From: Hyphomicrobium sp.
GTDB taxonomy: Bacteria; Pseudomonadota; Alphaproteobacteria; Rhizobiales; Hyphomicrobiaceae
DNA length: 64,000 nucleotides
Reading direction: 5' to 3'
Assembly: GCA_002928735.1 (NCBI GenBank)
Contig: PERL01000002.1
Span: 310,001-374,000, forward strand
Below, in pieces: positions 7,991 to 16,336 of the stretch. Numbering within the stretch: the first letter of the stretch is position 1; the number at the start of each line of letters is the position of its first letter. The notes under the pieces are model-generated. The model did no database searches, had not been told where the DNA came from, and worked only from the letters and a program-made list of their open reading frames with translations. The position numbers were made by a program, and so were the translations under genes.

Positions 7991-8021
7991 AAGCCCGCGG
8001 TCGGGGGGAGACCGCGGGCTT
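7991..8021. terminator. 12-bp perfect hairpin after the SNase-like gene
   Basis: Arms 7991-8002 and 8010-8021 pair perfectly around a 7-base G-rich loop. The hairpin begins seven bases after the stop codon. On the plus strand no U-tract follows, so it may end or protect the mRNA rather than act as a classical intrinsic terminator. Confidence 0.5.
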
Positions 8022-8242
8022 AACAACATGGCACCTGGGGGGATGGGGGGGGGACGGCGCCACGCGTCTAATTAGAAAACACCTATCCCGTCCATTTCGC
8101 AAGATGTGGAGAAGGATTTTTTGAATGTCGTGAATAATAAGTAAACTGAGTTTATTCTTCTGTATTGCGCAGGCTTAGCGCCTTTTAATATTTTTCGATT
8201 GCAGAAATTATTGCATCGCGGCGGAGTGTGGCTGCTGTGTTT
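8022..8242. other. AT-rich intergenic stretch
   Basis: The stretch from about 8068 to 8240 is clearly richer in A and T than anything nearby, with runs such as TTTAATATTTTT. No convincing frame or RNA structure was found. It separates the end of the SNase-like gene from the end of the type I secretion operon, so it lies between convergent genes and is unlikely to be a promoter for either. Confidence 0.35.
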
Positions 8243-8551
8243 TTAAGCTCTACGTTTCCCACGGCTGGATATTAGCCAGCCCATGGCCGCAGCACAAAAC
8301 ACTACTGCCAAAACATAAGCGGCAACCGTCGTGGCGATTGAAACTGGCCAATTCGTATCGAGCGGCCCGGAAACGTCCGCGACCCAGGCGATCACGTCGA
8401 CCGCCAACGCTACGGGATACACGTGCCAGGCCAACGGAAGGTGGGCGCCTGGGGCCGATGGCGCAATGAGCCAGTCGATCAGCAGCAGGGCGCCGCCCGC
8501 GCAATACAGAGTACTGACGAGATAAGCGAACTGGTGCCGGGTCAATTCCAT
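8243..8551 (-). CDS. Small membrane protein, last gene of the type I secretion operon
   Basis: A 102-residue protein with three likely membrane segments: VSTLYCAGGALLLIDWLIA (about 12-30), a central one around VYPVALAVDVIAWVA, and TTVAAYVLAVVFCAAAMGWL near the C-terminus, then a basic tail SSRGKRRA. I do not recognise a family. It follows the PL14-like gene by 34 bases on the same strand, so it is probably the fifth gene of the RTX/type I secretion operon. The ATG at 8551 is preferred over a TTG one codon upstream. Confidence 0.55.
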   Translation of the reverse strand: MELTRHQFAYLVSTLYCAGGALLLIDWLIAPSAPGAHLPLAWHVYPVALAVDVIAWVADVSGPLDTNWPVSIATTVAAYVLAVVFCAAAMGWLISSRGKRRA

Positions 8552-8585
8552 CAACGTTTCTCAACCCGCAATGCCGGAGCGCCAA

Positions 8586-9461
8586 CTACTGCCATCGCAA
8601 GACAAAGGACGATAGCTTGACCTCGGTACTTTTATCAGCCTCCGACGCGGTGGTGATATTGCCGAAGTTCACGTCGCCGATCATGCCCGACATGGCGAGC
8701 GCCGGATCGCCACGTAAGCCAGCGCGTTCCGTTTCCCCCATCAACATTTGATCGACCCAGAGCCGAACAACGCCATTCTTTTTGCCGACATCGTTCAAAA
8801 TGATCTCTTGTTCCACATCCACCCAGCGTCCAAGCGGCCAAGGTTTCTTTGCCGGGAATGCGAGCGGATTCTTCCAGCCTTCATTGGTGGCGAATTGCAG
8901 ACTGATAAACATCATACCGTCCCTGTTCCAGCCCAGACGCCCGACTGCGCCTTCGCCGACTACGGCGTCGCCGCGCGGGTCGAAGCTGGCGCCGATCGAC
9001 AGCCCGGGAAGTGTGCCGCCGTTGGAAAACTTCATGGTCTTGGGCAAGTACAGGCGATAGCTGAGGCAGGCGGCGCGAGGCTTTGCTTCGAGCAGGTCGA
9101 CAGGCCGCCAGATCAAACCGATGCCGCCGCGTTCTTGTTCGACTTGGTAGCCGGACCCGGTCCCTTTCCTCATCGTTACAGACAGGACTGGCTCATTGCT
9201 TCCCGATACCGGAGGCAGAACCTTCGCGTTGTCGAGCAGACCCCATTCACTCGATCCGAAGCGCGCTTGGAGCTCGCTTTGCGAAATAGGCTCGCCGGTT
9301 TCGGAGGCCAGCGAGAGACGGGTCGCGACAGGATAGCGGCCTTTGCAGATCGCTGCCTCTTCCGTCGTGAACGTCGATGTCAGTACCCACCATACGACAA
9401 TGACCGCGGCCAGCGCGCCCACGCCATTGACGATCATTTTGACAGACAAATTCTGAGTCAT
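8586..9461 (-). CDS. Membrane-anchored polysaccharide lyase family 14-like protein
   Basis: A 291-residue protein with an uncleaved N-terminal membrane segment (about 8-30, GALAAVIVVWWVLTSTF) and a beta-rich domain from about 85 to 291. The stretch CLSYRLYLPKTMKFSNGGTL with LPGLSIG, and the later RWVDVEQEI and SSFVLRW, recall the concanavalin-like fold of PL14 alginate/glucuronan lyases. The family call is by eye. No secreted form is expected; the domain would sit in the periplasm. It is 20 bases downstream of the HlyD gene, so it is likely cotranscribed. Binding or trimming of a polysaccharide linked to the exported RTX protein is inferred from context. Confidence 0.6.
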   Translation of the reverse strand: MTQNLSVKMIVNGVGALAAVIVVWWVLTSTFTTEEAAICKGRYPVATRLSLASETGEPISQSELQARFGSSEWGLLDNAKVLPPVSGSNEPVLSVTMRKGTGSGYQVEQERGGIGLIWRPVDLLEAKPRAACLSYRLYLPKTMKFSNGGTLPGLSIGASFDPRGDAVVGEGAVGRLGWNRDGMMFISLQFATNEGWKNPLAFPAKKPWPLGRWVDVEQEIILNDVGKKNGVVRLWVDQMLMGETERAGLRGDPALAMSGMIGDVNFGNITTASEADKSTEVKLSSFVLRWQ

Positions 9462-9481
9462 GCTTTGGCCTTTGGACCGGC

Positions 9482-10459
9482 TTAGCCGCGAAATGCGCGA
9501 TTGACGTTGCGCAAGACGGGTTCAATCAATTGATCGAGCAGCGTTCGCTGGCCCGTCACGAGCAAGATTTCCGACCGCATGCCGGCTTGGAGCGGAGATG
9601 TGCCGCCCGACGTTTGGGCCGACCCATCCTGAAGCTCTACCCGCGCACTGAAATAGGGTTGGCCGGTGCGCTTGTCCTCCATGCTGTCGGCGGAGACCCA
9701 CGCAAGCCGGGCCGCCATCGGGCGCTGTTCGCGCCAACTGGAGGCTGTCAGCCAGACTTTGGCAGGCATGCCGGGCTTAACGTTCTCGATCTGGTTCGGC
9801 GACAGGCGGCCTTCGATCACGAGGCGGTCGCCATCAGGGACGATGTCCATCAGCTTCGCACCGGGTCCGATGACAACGCCGGGTGACGACACCTGCATAT
9901 CGAGTACCCGGCCGGCGACGGGCGCGCGCAGAATGGCGCGCTCCAGTTCCTGCTCAGCCAAAACAATGCGGGACGCAATGCCGGCACTCTCTTTTTCGAC
10001 TTCGGCGACCTGGCGCTGGAGAGAAAGAACGCGCGATTTGGAGGCGAGCTTGCGGTCGGCAAGATCAGCGATGGTTGCAGTTTCCATCTGAGCCAGTTCA
10101 AGTTGACGGCGCGCCGCGGCTGCCTGGGATTTCAAGGCTGCGACCTGCTCGTCGATGGCGCGCGTGTCGAGCGTGACGAGAATGTCGCCCGCGCGCACCT
10201 GCTGGCCTTCGATAACGTGAATTTCCGCTACGCTGCCGCCGCGCGAATGCTGAACGGGTTTGACCTTGCTTTCGACAATGACCGTTCCTGGCATTCCGAC
10301 GCCTTTGTCGAGCGGAGCGAAGGCAGCCGTTCCAAAGCCCGCGGCCGCGAATGTAACAATCACAGCGAAGCCGAGAAGCAGGGGGAGGCGAATGTTGAGG
10401 CGCGGCACAGCGCGTTCGTGGGCGGTGAAGTCGGTGGACGAAGTGGTGAACGTCAACAT
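9482..10459 (-). CDS. HlyD-family periplasmic adaptor of type I secretion system
   Basis: A 325-residue membrane fusion protein. It has a short cytoplasmic N-terminus, one membrane segment (about 24-48), a lipoyl/barrel half-motif (GGSVAEIHVIEGQQVRAGDI), a coiled coil (about 105-175) and the second lipoyl half (RAPVAGRVLDMQVSSPGVVI), then a beta-barrel and a C-terminal helix. It bridges the inner-membrane ABC exporter to an outer-membrane TolC protein, which is not encoded in the window. Usual type I adaptors are about 430-480 residues; this one is shorter mainly in the coiled coil. GAGGA precedes the ATG. It follows the ABC gene by 34 bases. Confidence 0.88.
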   Translation of the reverse strand: MLTFTTSSTDFTAHERAVPRLNIRLPLLLGFAVIVTFAAAGFGTAAFAPLDKGVGMPGTVIVESKVKPVQHSRGGSVAEIHVIEGQQVRAGDILVTLDTRAIDEQVAALKSQAAAARRQLELAQMETATIADLADRKLASKSRVLSLQRQVAEVEKESAGIASRIVLAEQELERAILRAPVAGRVLDMQVSSPGVVIGPGAKLMDIVPDGDRLVIEGRLSPNQIENVKPGMPAKVWLTASSWREQRPMAARLAWVSADSMEDKRTGQPYFSARVELQDGSAQTSGGTSPLQAGMRSEILLVTGQRTLLDQLIEPVLRNVNRAFRG

Positions 10460-10493
10460 GGGGTCCTCGGACGGTTCGGAGCGGCGCGGCCGG

Positions 10494-12191
10494 TTAGTGT
10501 ACGGCTGGCTGTTCGCTGCGTTCGGCTGCCGGGCGGCGGTCGAGCGGTATGCGGCTTCTAACCTCGGCGGCTGGACCTGCCGCCTGAATGGTGCCGGCGT
10601 TCATGACGACGATGCCATCGCACAGTTCAAGCAGGCGCGGATCCTGGGTCGCCAGCACAAGTGTCGTTCCAGCGGCTTTAAGATCGTTCAATGTGGCGAC
10701 CAGCCGGCGCAACGCCGTGCCGTCCAGGCCCAATTCTGGCTCGTCGACCACCACAATTCTGGGTTGGCCGAAAACCGCGCGGGCGAAAGCGACAGCGCGA
10801 CGTTCGCGCAAGGCCAATGCATGGCCTTGGGGACCCACCGGGGTATCGAAGCCGAAGGGAAGAGACTTCAGCGTTTCCAGAACACCGGCACGGATGGCGG
10901 CGTCAGCGATGGCCATCATGGGCGCATCGCAGAAGCGGGCGATGTTTTCGTGAACGGTGCCTTCAATGAGTAGCGGCTCGTCGGGCAAGTATCCGATCGG
11001 CGGGGCAGGCGCGACGCGCTGCCATTTGGCGATTGGGATGCCGTCGAGGTCGGCGGCGCCCTGTGAGGGTATGATGGCACCGGCTAGAAGGGCTGCGAGT
11101 GTGGACTTGCCGGACCCATTCGGTCCGACAATGCCGATGACGTCGCCGGGTTCGACCGTCACGGAGACGGAGCGAAGTGCTGGCGCTTTGCGGCCGGGAT
11201 GGAAATAGGTGACGTCGCGGATTTCCATGCGGCCGACGATTGGCTCTCTGGAGGCTGCTAAGCGCGGCGTGACGGCATCGGGGGGAAGGGATGCGAGACG
11301 GCGATAGCCGGCGTAAGCGCCTTGCAAGGCGCGCATCGAACCGACCAGGCCTTCGAGAGGAGCCAAGGCGCGGCCCAAGAGGATCGCGGCGGCAACGAGG
11401 GCACCGGGCGCGATCTCGCCGCGGATGACGAGCCAGGCCCCTACTCCATAGAGCGCGATCTGGGCCGCGATGCGGACGAAGCGCGAGATAGCGCGGAGCA
11501 GAGCCGTGCGCTTGCCGATGGAATAGCCGGCGCTGACTTGGGCGCGGTTGGAAAGTTCCCAGCCATCTGCAGCGCCGCGCGCGAGCCCGAGGGCGCCTGC
11601 ATATTGTGCGTTGCCGGTGACGGTCTGCCACCACTGTTGCGAGCGCTCGGCGCTCTTGGCGCGCTCGGCTTCGGCCCGAGAGGTGACGGCGCCGAGCAGC
11701 AGCGAGATACCCAGGAGCAAGGCAGCGCAGCCCGTTGCCATCAGTCCGATAGTAGGGTTGAGCGCCATGAGTGCCAGAAGAAACACCGGTGTCCATGGCG
11801 CATCAAAAAACGGAATGAGCGAGGGGCTCGCGATGAAGGCGCGCAAGCGATCAAGCGCGGCGGCATCCTGGCGCATTTCTGAACCCGGGGTGGCGAGGCG
11901 GACGCCATTCTCGAGGATGTAGTGGCCCAGTTCGTGGTCGAGCCAATAGGCGGAACGCAGCAGGATGTTGTCGCGTGCGAATTCCACGGCGGCTGACGTG
12001 AGGAGAGCGGCCGCGACCATCGCCGACAGAAGCAGTAGCGTTTCGAGGCTGCCGAGGGGGACGACAGTTTCGAAAATCTGCAGGATGTAGAGAGGTGTGG
12101 CGAGCATCAAGATGTTGATGCAGCCGCTGAACAAGAACGCGGCGAACAGCGCGCGGCGAACCTGTTTCAGCATCCGCCTCGAGGTACGCAT
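10494..12191 (-). CDS. Type I secretion ABC exporter (PrtD-like) with degenerate ATPase motifs
   Basis: A 565-residue half-transporter: six membrane segments in residues 1-300, nucleotide-binding domain in 325-550. It would form a dimer in the inner membrane and export the RTX protein encoded upstream. The Walker A motif (GPNGSGKSTLAALL) and Walker B with catalytic Glu (RIVVVDEPELGLD) are intact. The other motifs are not: the Q-loop reads YLPDEPL where PrtD proteins have YLPQD; the LSGGQ signature is replaced by LALRERR; and the switch His is Gln (LATQDPRLL). The frame is otherwise clean, so these are substitutions and not frameshifts. No second ABC gene is nearby to supply the missing residues. 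Confidence 0.85.
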   Translation of the reverse strand: MRTSRRMLKQVRRALFAAFLFSGCINILMLATPLYILQIFETVVPLGSLETLLLLSAMVAAALLTSAAVEFARDNILLRSAYWLDHELGHYILENGVRLATPGSEMRQDAAALDRLRAFIASPSLIPFFDAPWTPVFLLALMALNPTIGLMATGCAALLLGISLLLGAVTSRAEAERAKSAERSQQWWQTVTGNAQYAGALGLARGAADGWELSNRAQVSAGYSIGKRTALLRAISRFVRIAAQIALYGVGAWLVIRGEIAPGALVAAAILLGRALAPLEGLVGSMRALQGAYAGYRRLASLPPDAVTPRLAASREPIVGRMEIRDVTYFHPGRKAPALRSVSVTVEPGDVIGIVGPNGSGKSTLAALLAGAIIPSQGAADLDGIPIAKWQRVAPAPPIGYLPDEPLLIEGTVHENIARFCDAPMMAIADAAIRAGVLETLKSLPFGFDTPVGPQGHALALRERRAVAFARAVFGQPRIVVVDEPELGLDGTALRRLVATLNDLKAAGTTLVLATQDPRLLELCDGIVVMNAGTIQAAGPAAEVRSRIPLDRRPAAERSEQPAVH

Positions 12192-12299
12192 GACAAAGCC
12201 CTACGGGTCAGAAGCTTGACGGAGCGCGTCACGGAATGACGAGCCCAGTCAGACTTCTTAAACCTCAGGGGTAAACGTTTTGATAACCAACGCCGGACC

Positions 12300-12325
12300 C
12301 GGCGTGTTCCGAAATGGAACAGCCG
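12300..12325 (-). terminator. Hairpin between the RTX gene and its exporter gene
   Basis: Arms CGGC plus TGTTCC (12300-12310, one bulged G) pair with GGAACA plus GCCG (12316-12325) around a five-base loop. There is no U-tract. It could let the abundant RTX message end or be stabilised separately from the exporter message. Confidence 0.4.
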
Positions 12326-12362
12326 AGCCCGGCGGCGGCGTCGCGCGCTACGTGTGGGCGGC

Positions 12363-15300
12363 TCACGCGATCAGTTGTCCGTCTGCCAGAAGCGAGGCGG
12401 CGGTGACGCCATGCACGTTCTGCAGCAAGACGACGTTATAGAATGAAGAGCCCACCTTGACGGCGACCATGGAGCCAGCCGAGGTGTCAGTCACTTGAAC
12501 TTGGCTGGCGGGATCGACGCCAAACAGCCAGTTCAGCCCAAGGACACCATCTGTGATTTCGCTGAGGTCAAGACGATCGCCCGCGCCGAAGTCTGTGATG
12601 GTGTCGACGCCTTGGGATTTTTTTCCAGAGACAACGTCTTTTTCGCGCCAGACGAATGTGTCGTTGCCAGCGCCGCCAGTAAAGATGTCGGAGCCTTCGT
12701 AGCCCCGGAAATAGTCGTTTCCGGCGCCGCCGTCGAACGTTTCGACCGCTTTGCCGCCGTAGAAGCTGTCGGAGAACGACGAGCCGATGATTTTCTCGAC
12801 GTTCGAGTAGCGGTCGTTGCCCATGCCGGACACGTTGCCGTCGTCGACCACGACCGAACGTGTCGCCTTGGAGTAGTCGAGAACATCGTAGCCTGTCCCG
12901 CCGTCGTAGCGGTCGTCGCCGGCGCCATCGATAAACGTATCGTCGCCGGCGCCCCCGTTGACGCGGTCGTTGCCGGCGCCAGCTTCAATGATGCTATTGG
13001 CGTTCGTGCCGGTGATTGTATCGTTCTGCGATGTCCCAATCACATTTTCGATCGAGATCAGTCTCTGGTTGCCCGCGCCGGACGCCGTGCCTGTCGCAAG
13101 ATTGACCGTCACGCCAGTGGTGATCTGGGAATAGTCGACCGTGTCGCGACCTGCTCCGCCGTCGTAGGTGTCATTGCCTATGGTTGCGATGATGCGGTCG
13201 TCCATGTTGCCGCCAGCGATCATGCTGACGTCTACGGCGACGTTCGACGTTGCGTAGCTATCGCCGTCCTGAGCGACTGCCGTTACGTTCAGGGTGAATG
13301 GGCTGGCGTTAGAAACGGTCATCTGCAGGCCGGGAAGGTCGGCGGACTGCAGCAGCCACGAGCCATCGCTCTGCCGCTGGCCGGCCGACAGAGTCGCGCC
13401 GGACGGAACGCCGCCAATTTGGACCGACAGGGTTTCCGATCCGTCTGTGTCTGTCAGGGCTGCCGCGATGGTGAGGTCGAAGGTCGCCTGGCTGGCATGC
13501 TGGTCGCCACGGAGGTTGTCATTGCCGCGCGTGCCGGTGATCGTGTTTACGCGGGCGAGAGTAAAAGTGGCGTCGCTGGCGGACAGTATGGGTGCATCGG
13601 CCTTTGCGGCCACCGAGACGTGGACCGTCTGTACGACGCTTTCGCCGAATGCATCCGTCACGCGCACAGAGAAGCTATCGTCGCCGCTTCTGTTTTGACC
13701 GGGGGCGTAGGCAAAGGCGCCCGTGTCCGCATCCAGTTGGACCGACCCTGAGGCAGGACCGGCTTCGATCGAATAGGTCAGAACGTCGCCGTTGGCGTCT
13801 GTCGCCTCGATGACGCCCTCGACCACAACATCTTCGCTGGTCGTGAGTTCGACATTTGCGGCTGCCACCGGCGCGACATTCAACAGTTGTGCGATACTGA
13901 CGGCGCGGCCATCGACCGTGATGGACAACTTCTCGATGCTATCGACGGTGAGGCCAAGTGACTGGAAGGCGAAGGAGCCTTCCGCGCCGGAGGACATCCA
14001 GTCCTGGAACGCGGCGAGATCGCTCAGGAATGCAGGGGTCACGTCGTTGGATGCGAGCATCAGTTCGACGAGGTCGACGCCGTCGCCGCCGGAAACAGTG
14101 TCCGTGCCGTCGCCCGCGCGCTGGAGGAACGTATCATCGCCGCTGCCGCCGGCGAGGCGATCGTTGCCCGTGCCGCCATCGATGACATCATTGCCGTGAC
14201 CGCCGTCGATCACGTTGTGCTCGATGCCGGTATGATCGAAGGAGACGGCGAGGGCGGCGGCATTCGTTTCGGTTTCGCCGGTTGCCTCTGTCGCAGTGAC
14301 GTTGACGCTGATTTCAAAGCCGCCGGCGGCCGCTGGTGCGGTGACGGTGAGACCTGGAAGGTCCGTTGCCGACAGCAGCCACGTGCCATCATCCTGGCGC
14401 ACGCCTGCGGAAAGCGTTGCCCCGCTGGGAATACCAGCCAGCGTTATGCTGAGCGATTCGGAGCCATCGACATCGGACAAGCCGGCGTCTATTTCGACTG
14501 CAAACGTGACCATTTCCGGTGCGGCGTTGCCTACGATCACGTCGTCACCATCGGTCCCGCTAACGGGCTGCGCGAGGGCAACAACCACATCGCGCGTAGA
14601 GACTACCGGCGTGTCGGCGACAGCGGCCACTGCGACGTTGACCGTTTGCGTGATCGATGCGCCGCTAGCATCGGTGATGCGAACGGTGAAGGCGTCCGCG
14701 CCGCTGGCGTTGGCGGCCGGGGTGTATTTGAACGCGCCGGTGGCTGCGTCGAGCGTCAGCGTGCCGTTGGCGGGTCCGTTTTCGACGGCGAAGGTGAGGG
14801 TATCGCCATCGGAATCAGTTGCTGCAATGACGCCTTCAAGTGCGACGTCTTCTGCGGTTGTGACTGAGACCTCGGCTTCTGCGACCGGCGCAGCATTGAG
14901 GAAGTCGTCGATCGCGACGACCATACCATCGACGGAAATGGCGACCGCTTCGAGCACGGAGATGGTGAGACCGAGGGACGCGAACGTGAAGCTTGCGCCG
15001 GTCGTCTGGGCGGCAAGACCCGCCGCCGAGCCTGCGGCCTGCGATTGACCTGCGGCCCACTGTTTGTAGGCGGCGAGATCGCTGCGCAGTTCGGCGGTGA
15101 TGTCGGCGGTGGTGAGTTGGAGTTGGAGGGTGTCGGTGCCGGAACCGCCCGTGATGGTGTCGGCGCCGTCGCCAGAGCGCCAGATGATGATATCGTCGCC
15201 GGCTTCGCCGTTGATGGTGTCGGCGCCGGCGCCGCCGATAAGGATGTCGTTGCCCGTGCCGCCGAGGAGGCGGTCGTTGCCGGTGTTGCCGAGAAGGGTG

Positions 15301-15575
15301 TCGTCGCCGCCGTCGCCGATGAGGATGTCGTCGCCGATGCCGCCGTCGACGTAGTCGTTGCCGCCGCCGCCGTAAACGCCGTCGTTGCCGTCTTCGCCAA
15401 AGATGCGGTCGTTGCCGGCGTCACCGGTCAGAATGTCGGCGCCTTGGCCGCCGAAGATCTCGTCGTCGCCTGCGCCCGCGTTGATGCGATCGTTACCCGC
15501 GCCGCCTTCGATGCGATCGGCGTCGACCGTGCCGCTCAAAACGTCGTTTGCTGCTGTACCTATAATAACCGCCAC
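12363..15575 (-). CDS. Large RTX / cadherin-like type I secreted protein
   Basis: A 1070-residue, very acidic secreted protein. Three blocks of GGxGxDxLx calcium-binding nonapeptides lie at about 10-145, 450-500 and 795-975. Two copies of a roughly 300-residue module lie between them (about 155-445 and 505-785), each with an ASLGLT/QSLGLT helix-strand unit, a cadherin-like domain (ATDSDGDTLTF, VRITDASG) and a second Ig-like domain (SDVDGSESLSI, TDTDGSETLSV). The C-terminus resembles the serralysin/M10 type secretion end (DTFVWREKDV, VDTITDFGAGDRLDLSEI). There is no signal peptide, as expected. GTG at 15575 is chosen because GGGAG lies six bases upstream; another GTG adds five residues. Likely a calcium-stabilised surface or matrix adhesin. 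Confidence 0.88.
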   Translation of the reverse strand: MAVIIGTAANDVLSGTVDADRIEGGAGNDRINAGAGDDEIFGGQGADILTGDAGNDRIFGEDGNDGVYGGGGNDYVDGGIGDDILIGDGGDDTLLGNTGNDRLLGGTGNDILIGGAGADTINGEAGDDIIIWRSGDGADTITGGSGTDTLQLQLTTADITAELRSDLAAYKQWAAGQSQAAGSAAGLAAQTTGASFTFASLGLTISVLEAVAISVDGMVVAIDDFLNAAPVAEAEVSVTTAEDVALEGVIAATDSDGDTLTFAVENGPANGTLTLDAATGAFKYTPAANASGADAFTVRITDASGASITQTVNVAVAAVADTPVVSTRDVVVALAQPVSGTDGDDVIVGNAAPEMVTFAVEIDAGLSDVDGSESLSITLAGIPSGATLSAGVRQDDGTWLLSATDLPGLTVTAPAAAGGFEISVNVTATEATGETETNAAALAVSFDHTGIEHNVIDGGHGNDVIDGGTGNDRLAGGSGDDTFLQRAGDGTDTVSGGDGVDLVELMLASNDVTPAFLSDLAAFQDWMSSGAEGSFAFQSLGLTVDSIEKLSITVDGRAVSIAQLLNVAPVAAANVELTTSEDVVVEGVIEATDANGDVLTYSIEAGPASGSVQLDADTGAFAYAPGQNRSGDDSFSVRVTDAFGESVVQTVHVSVAAKADAPILSASDATFTLARVNTITGTRGNDNLRGDQHASQATFDLTIAAALTDTDGSETLSVQIGGVPSGATLSAGQRQSDGSWLLQSADLPGLQMTVSNASPFTLNVTAVAQDGDSYATSNVAVDVSMIAGGNMDDRIIATIGNDTYDGGAGRDTVDYSQITTGVTVNLATGTASGAGNQRLISIENVIGTSQNDTITGTNANSIIEAGAGNDRVNGGAGDDTFIDGAGDDRYDGGTGYDVLDYSKATRSVVVDDGNVSGMGNDRYSNVEKIIGSSFSDSFYGGKAVETFDGGAGNDYFRGYEGSDIFTGGAGNDTFVWREKDVVSGKKSQGVDTITDFGAGDRLDLSEITDGVLGLNWLFGVDPASQVQVTDTSAGSMVAVKVGSSFYNVVLLQNVHGVTAASLLADGQLIA

Positions 15576-15848
15576 GAACCGCTCCCACACGATTTGAGAT
15601 CAATGTGGACCAACTTTGCCGCGGAATCTTTTCAATGGCGTGGAGACAATACTTCGATTTGTTCGCAAATAGCGAAATAGCCCGTGCCGTGCCGGGACAG
15701 GCGAGAAGCCTTTATTCAGCAGTATTCGGAGCATTGGACTGCTGATCAATCGGAATTTCGGTGGTTTCCCTTAGCCGGCAAAACGCCGTAACGTGGGGCG
15801 CCGGACGCGTGCCGTCCGGCACGGATTGCCACGCGAGGAATAAGGGAC

Positions 15849-16259
15849 GTGCTCGATTGGCTGCGCCGGATCTTTGCGACCGAGCACCCACAGCGGCCGG
15901 CGCCGACGCCAGAGCCGCGCGGCCTTCATGTGCTGTATGACGGAGACTTGATTACCGTCAAAATGCCCGGAGCCCCAGATGTGGCCATCGCGTGGACAGA
16001 CATCACGGCGGTCCGCATCGTGTCAGGCGACGCAGCCGCGGACCCGCCTGACCTGTTCTGGCTAATCGCCGGCGGGGAGCGGCGGCGGCCCGTTCTGGTG
16101 CCGATGGGGGTCGCCGGCGAGCACGACCTCGTACATGCCATGCAGGAGCGGCTGGACGGGTTCGACAACATGGCCGTCGTCGAGGCCATGAGCGCCAAGG
16201 GGCCGGTCGGGTTTAAGGTCTGGGACGCTGAGATGTCCGGGACCAGCGACGCTTACTGA
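15849..16259 (+). CDS. Conserved hypothetical protein
   Basis: A 136-residue soluble protein with no recognised family. It starts MLDWLRRIFATEH, a short amphipathic helix that could touch the membrane, then a Pro-rich linker (14-24) and a compact alpha/beta part with ITVKMPGAPDVAIAWTDI and VPMGVAGEHDLVHAMQERL. The layout recalls PH-like or stress-type small domains but I cannot assign one. It is divergent from the RTX gene (273-base gap, 15576-15848, presumably both promoters) and 77 bases upstream of the lipid kinase gene. Confidence 0.6.
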   Translation: MLDWLRRIFATEHPQRPAPTPEPRGLHVLYDGDLITVKMPGAPDVAIAWTDITAVRIVSGDAAADPPDLFWLIAGGERRRPVLVPMGVAGEHDLVHAMQERLDGFDNMAVVEAMSAKGPVGFKVWDAEMSGTSDAY

Positions 16260-16336
16260 CCGAAAGGGCGTCCGGCTTGCAATCGCTCGCCGGATCGGGA
16301 ATGTGCGGGCAGCGCCAGACCGGCGCGGAGACCTCG

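Noticed and set aside
10494-12191. Exporter as a pseudogene.
   Set aside because: The frame is intact over 565 codons, Walker A and B are perfect and it is placed in a tight operon; the motif changes look like divergence rather than decay.
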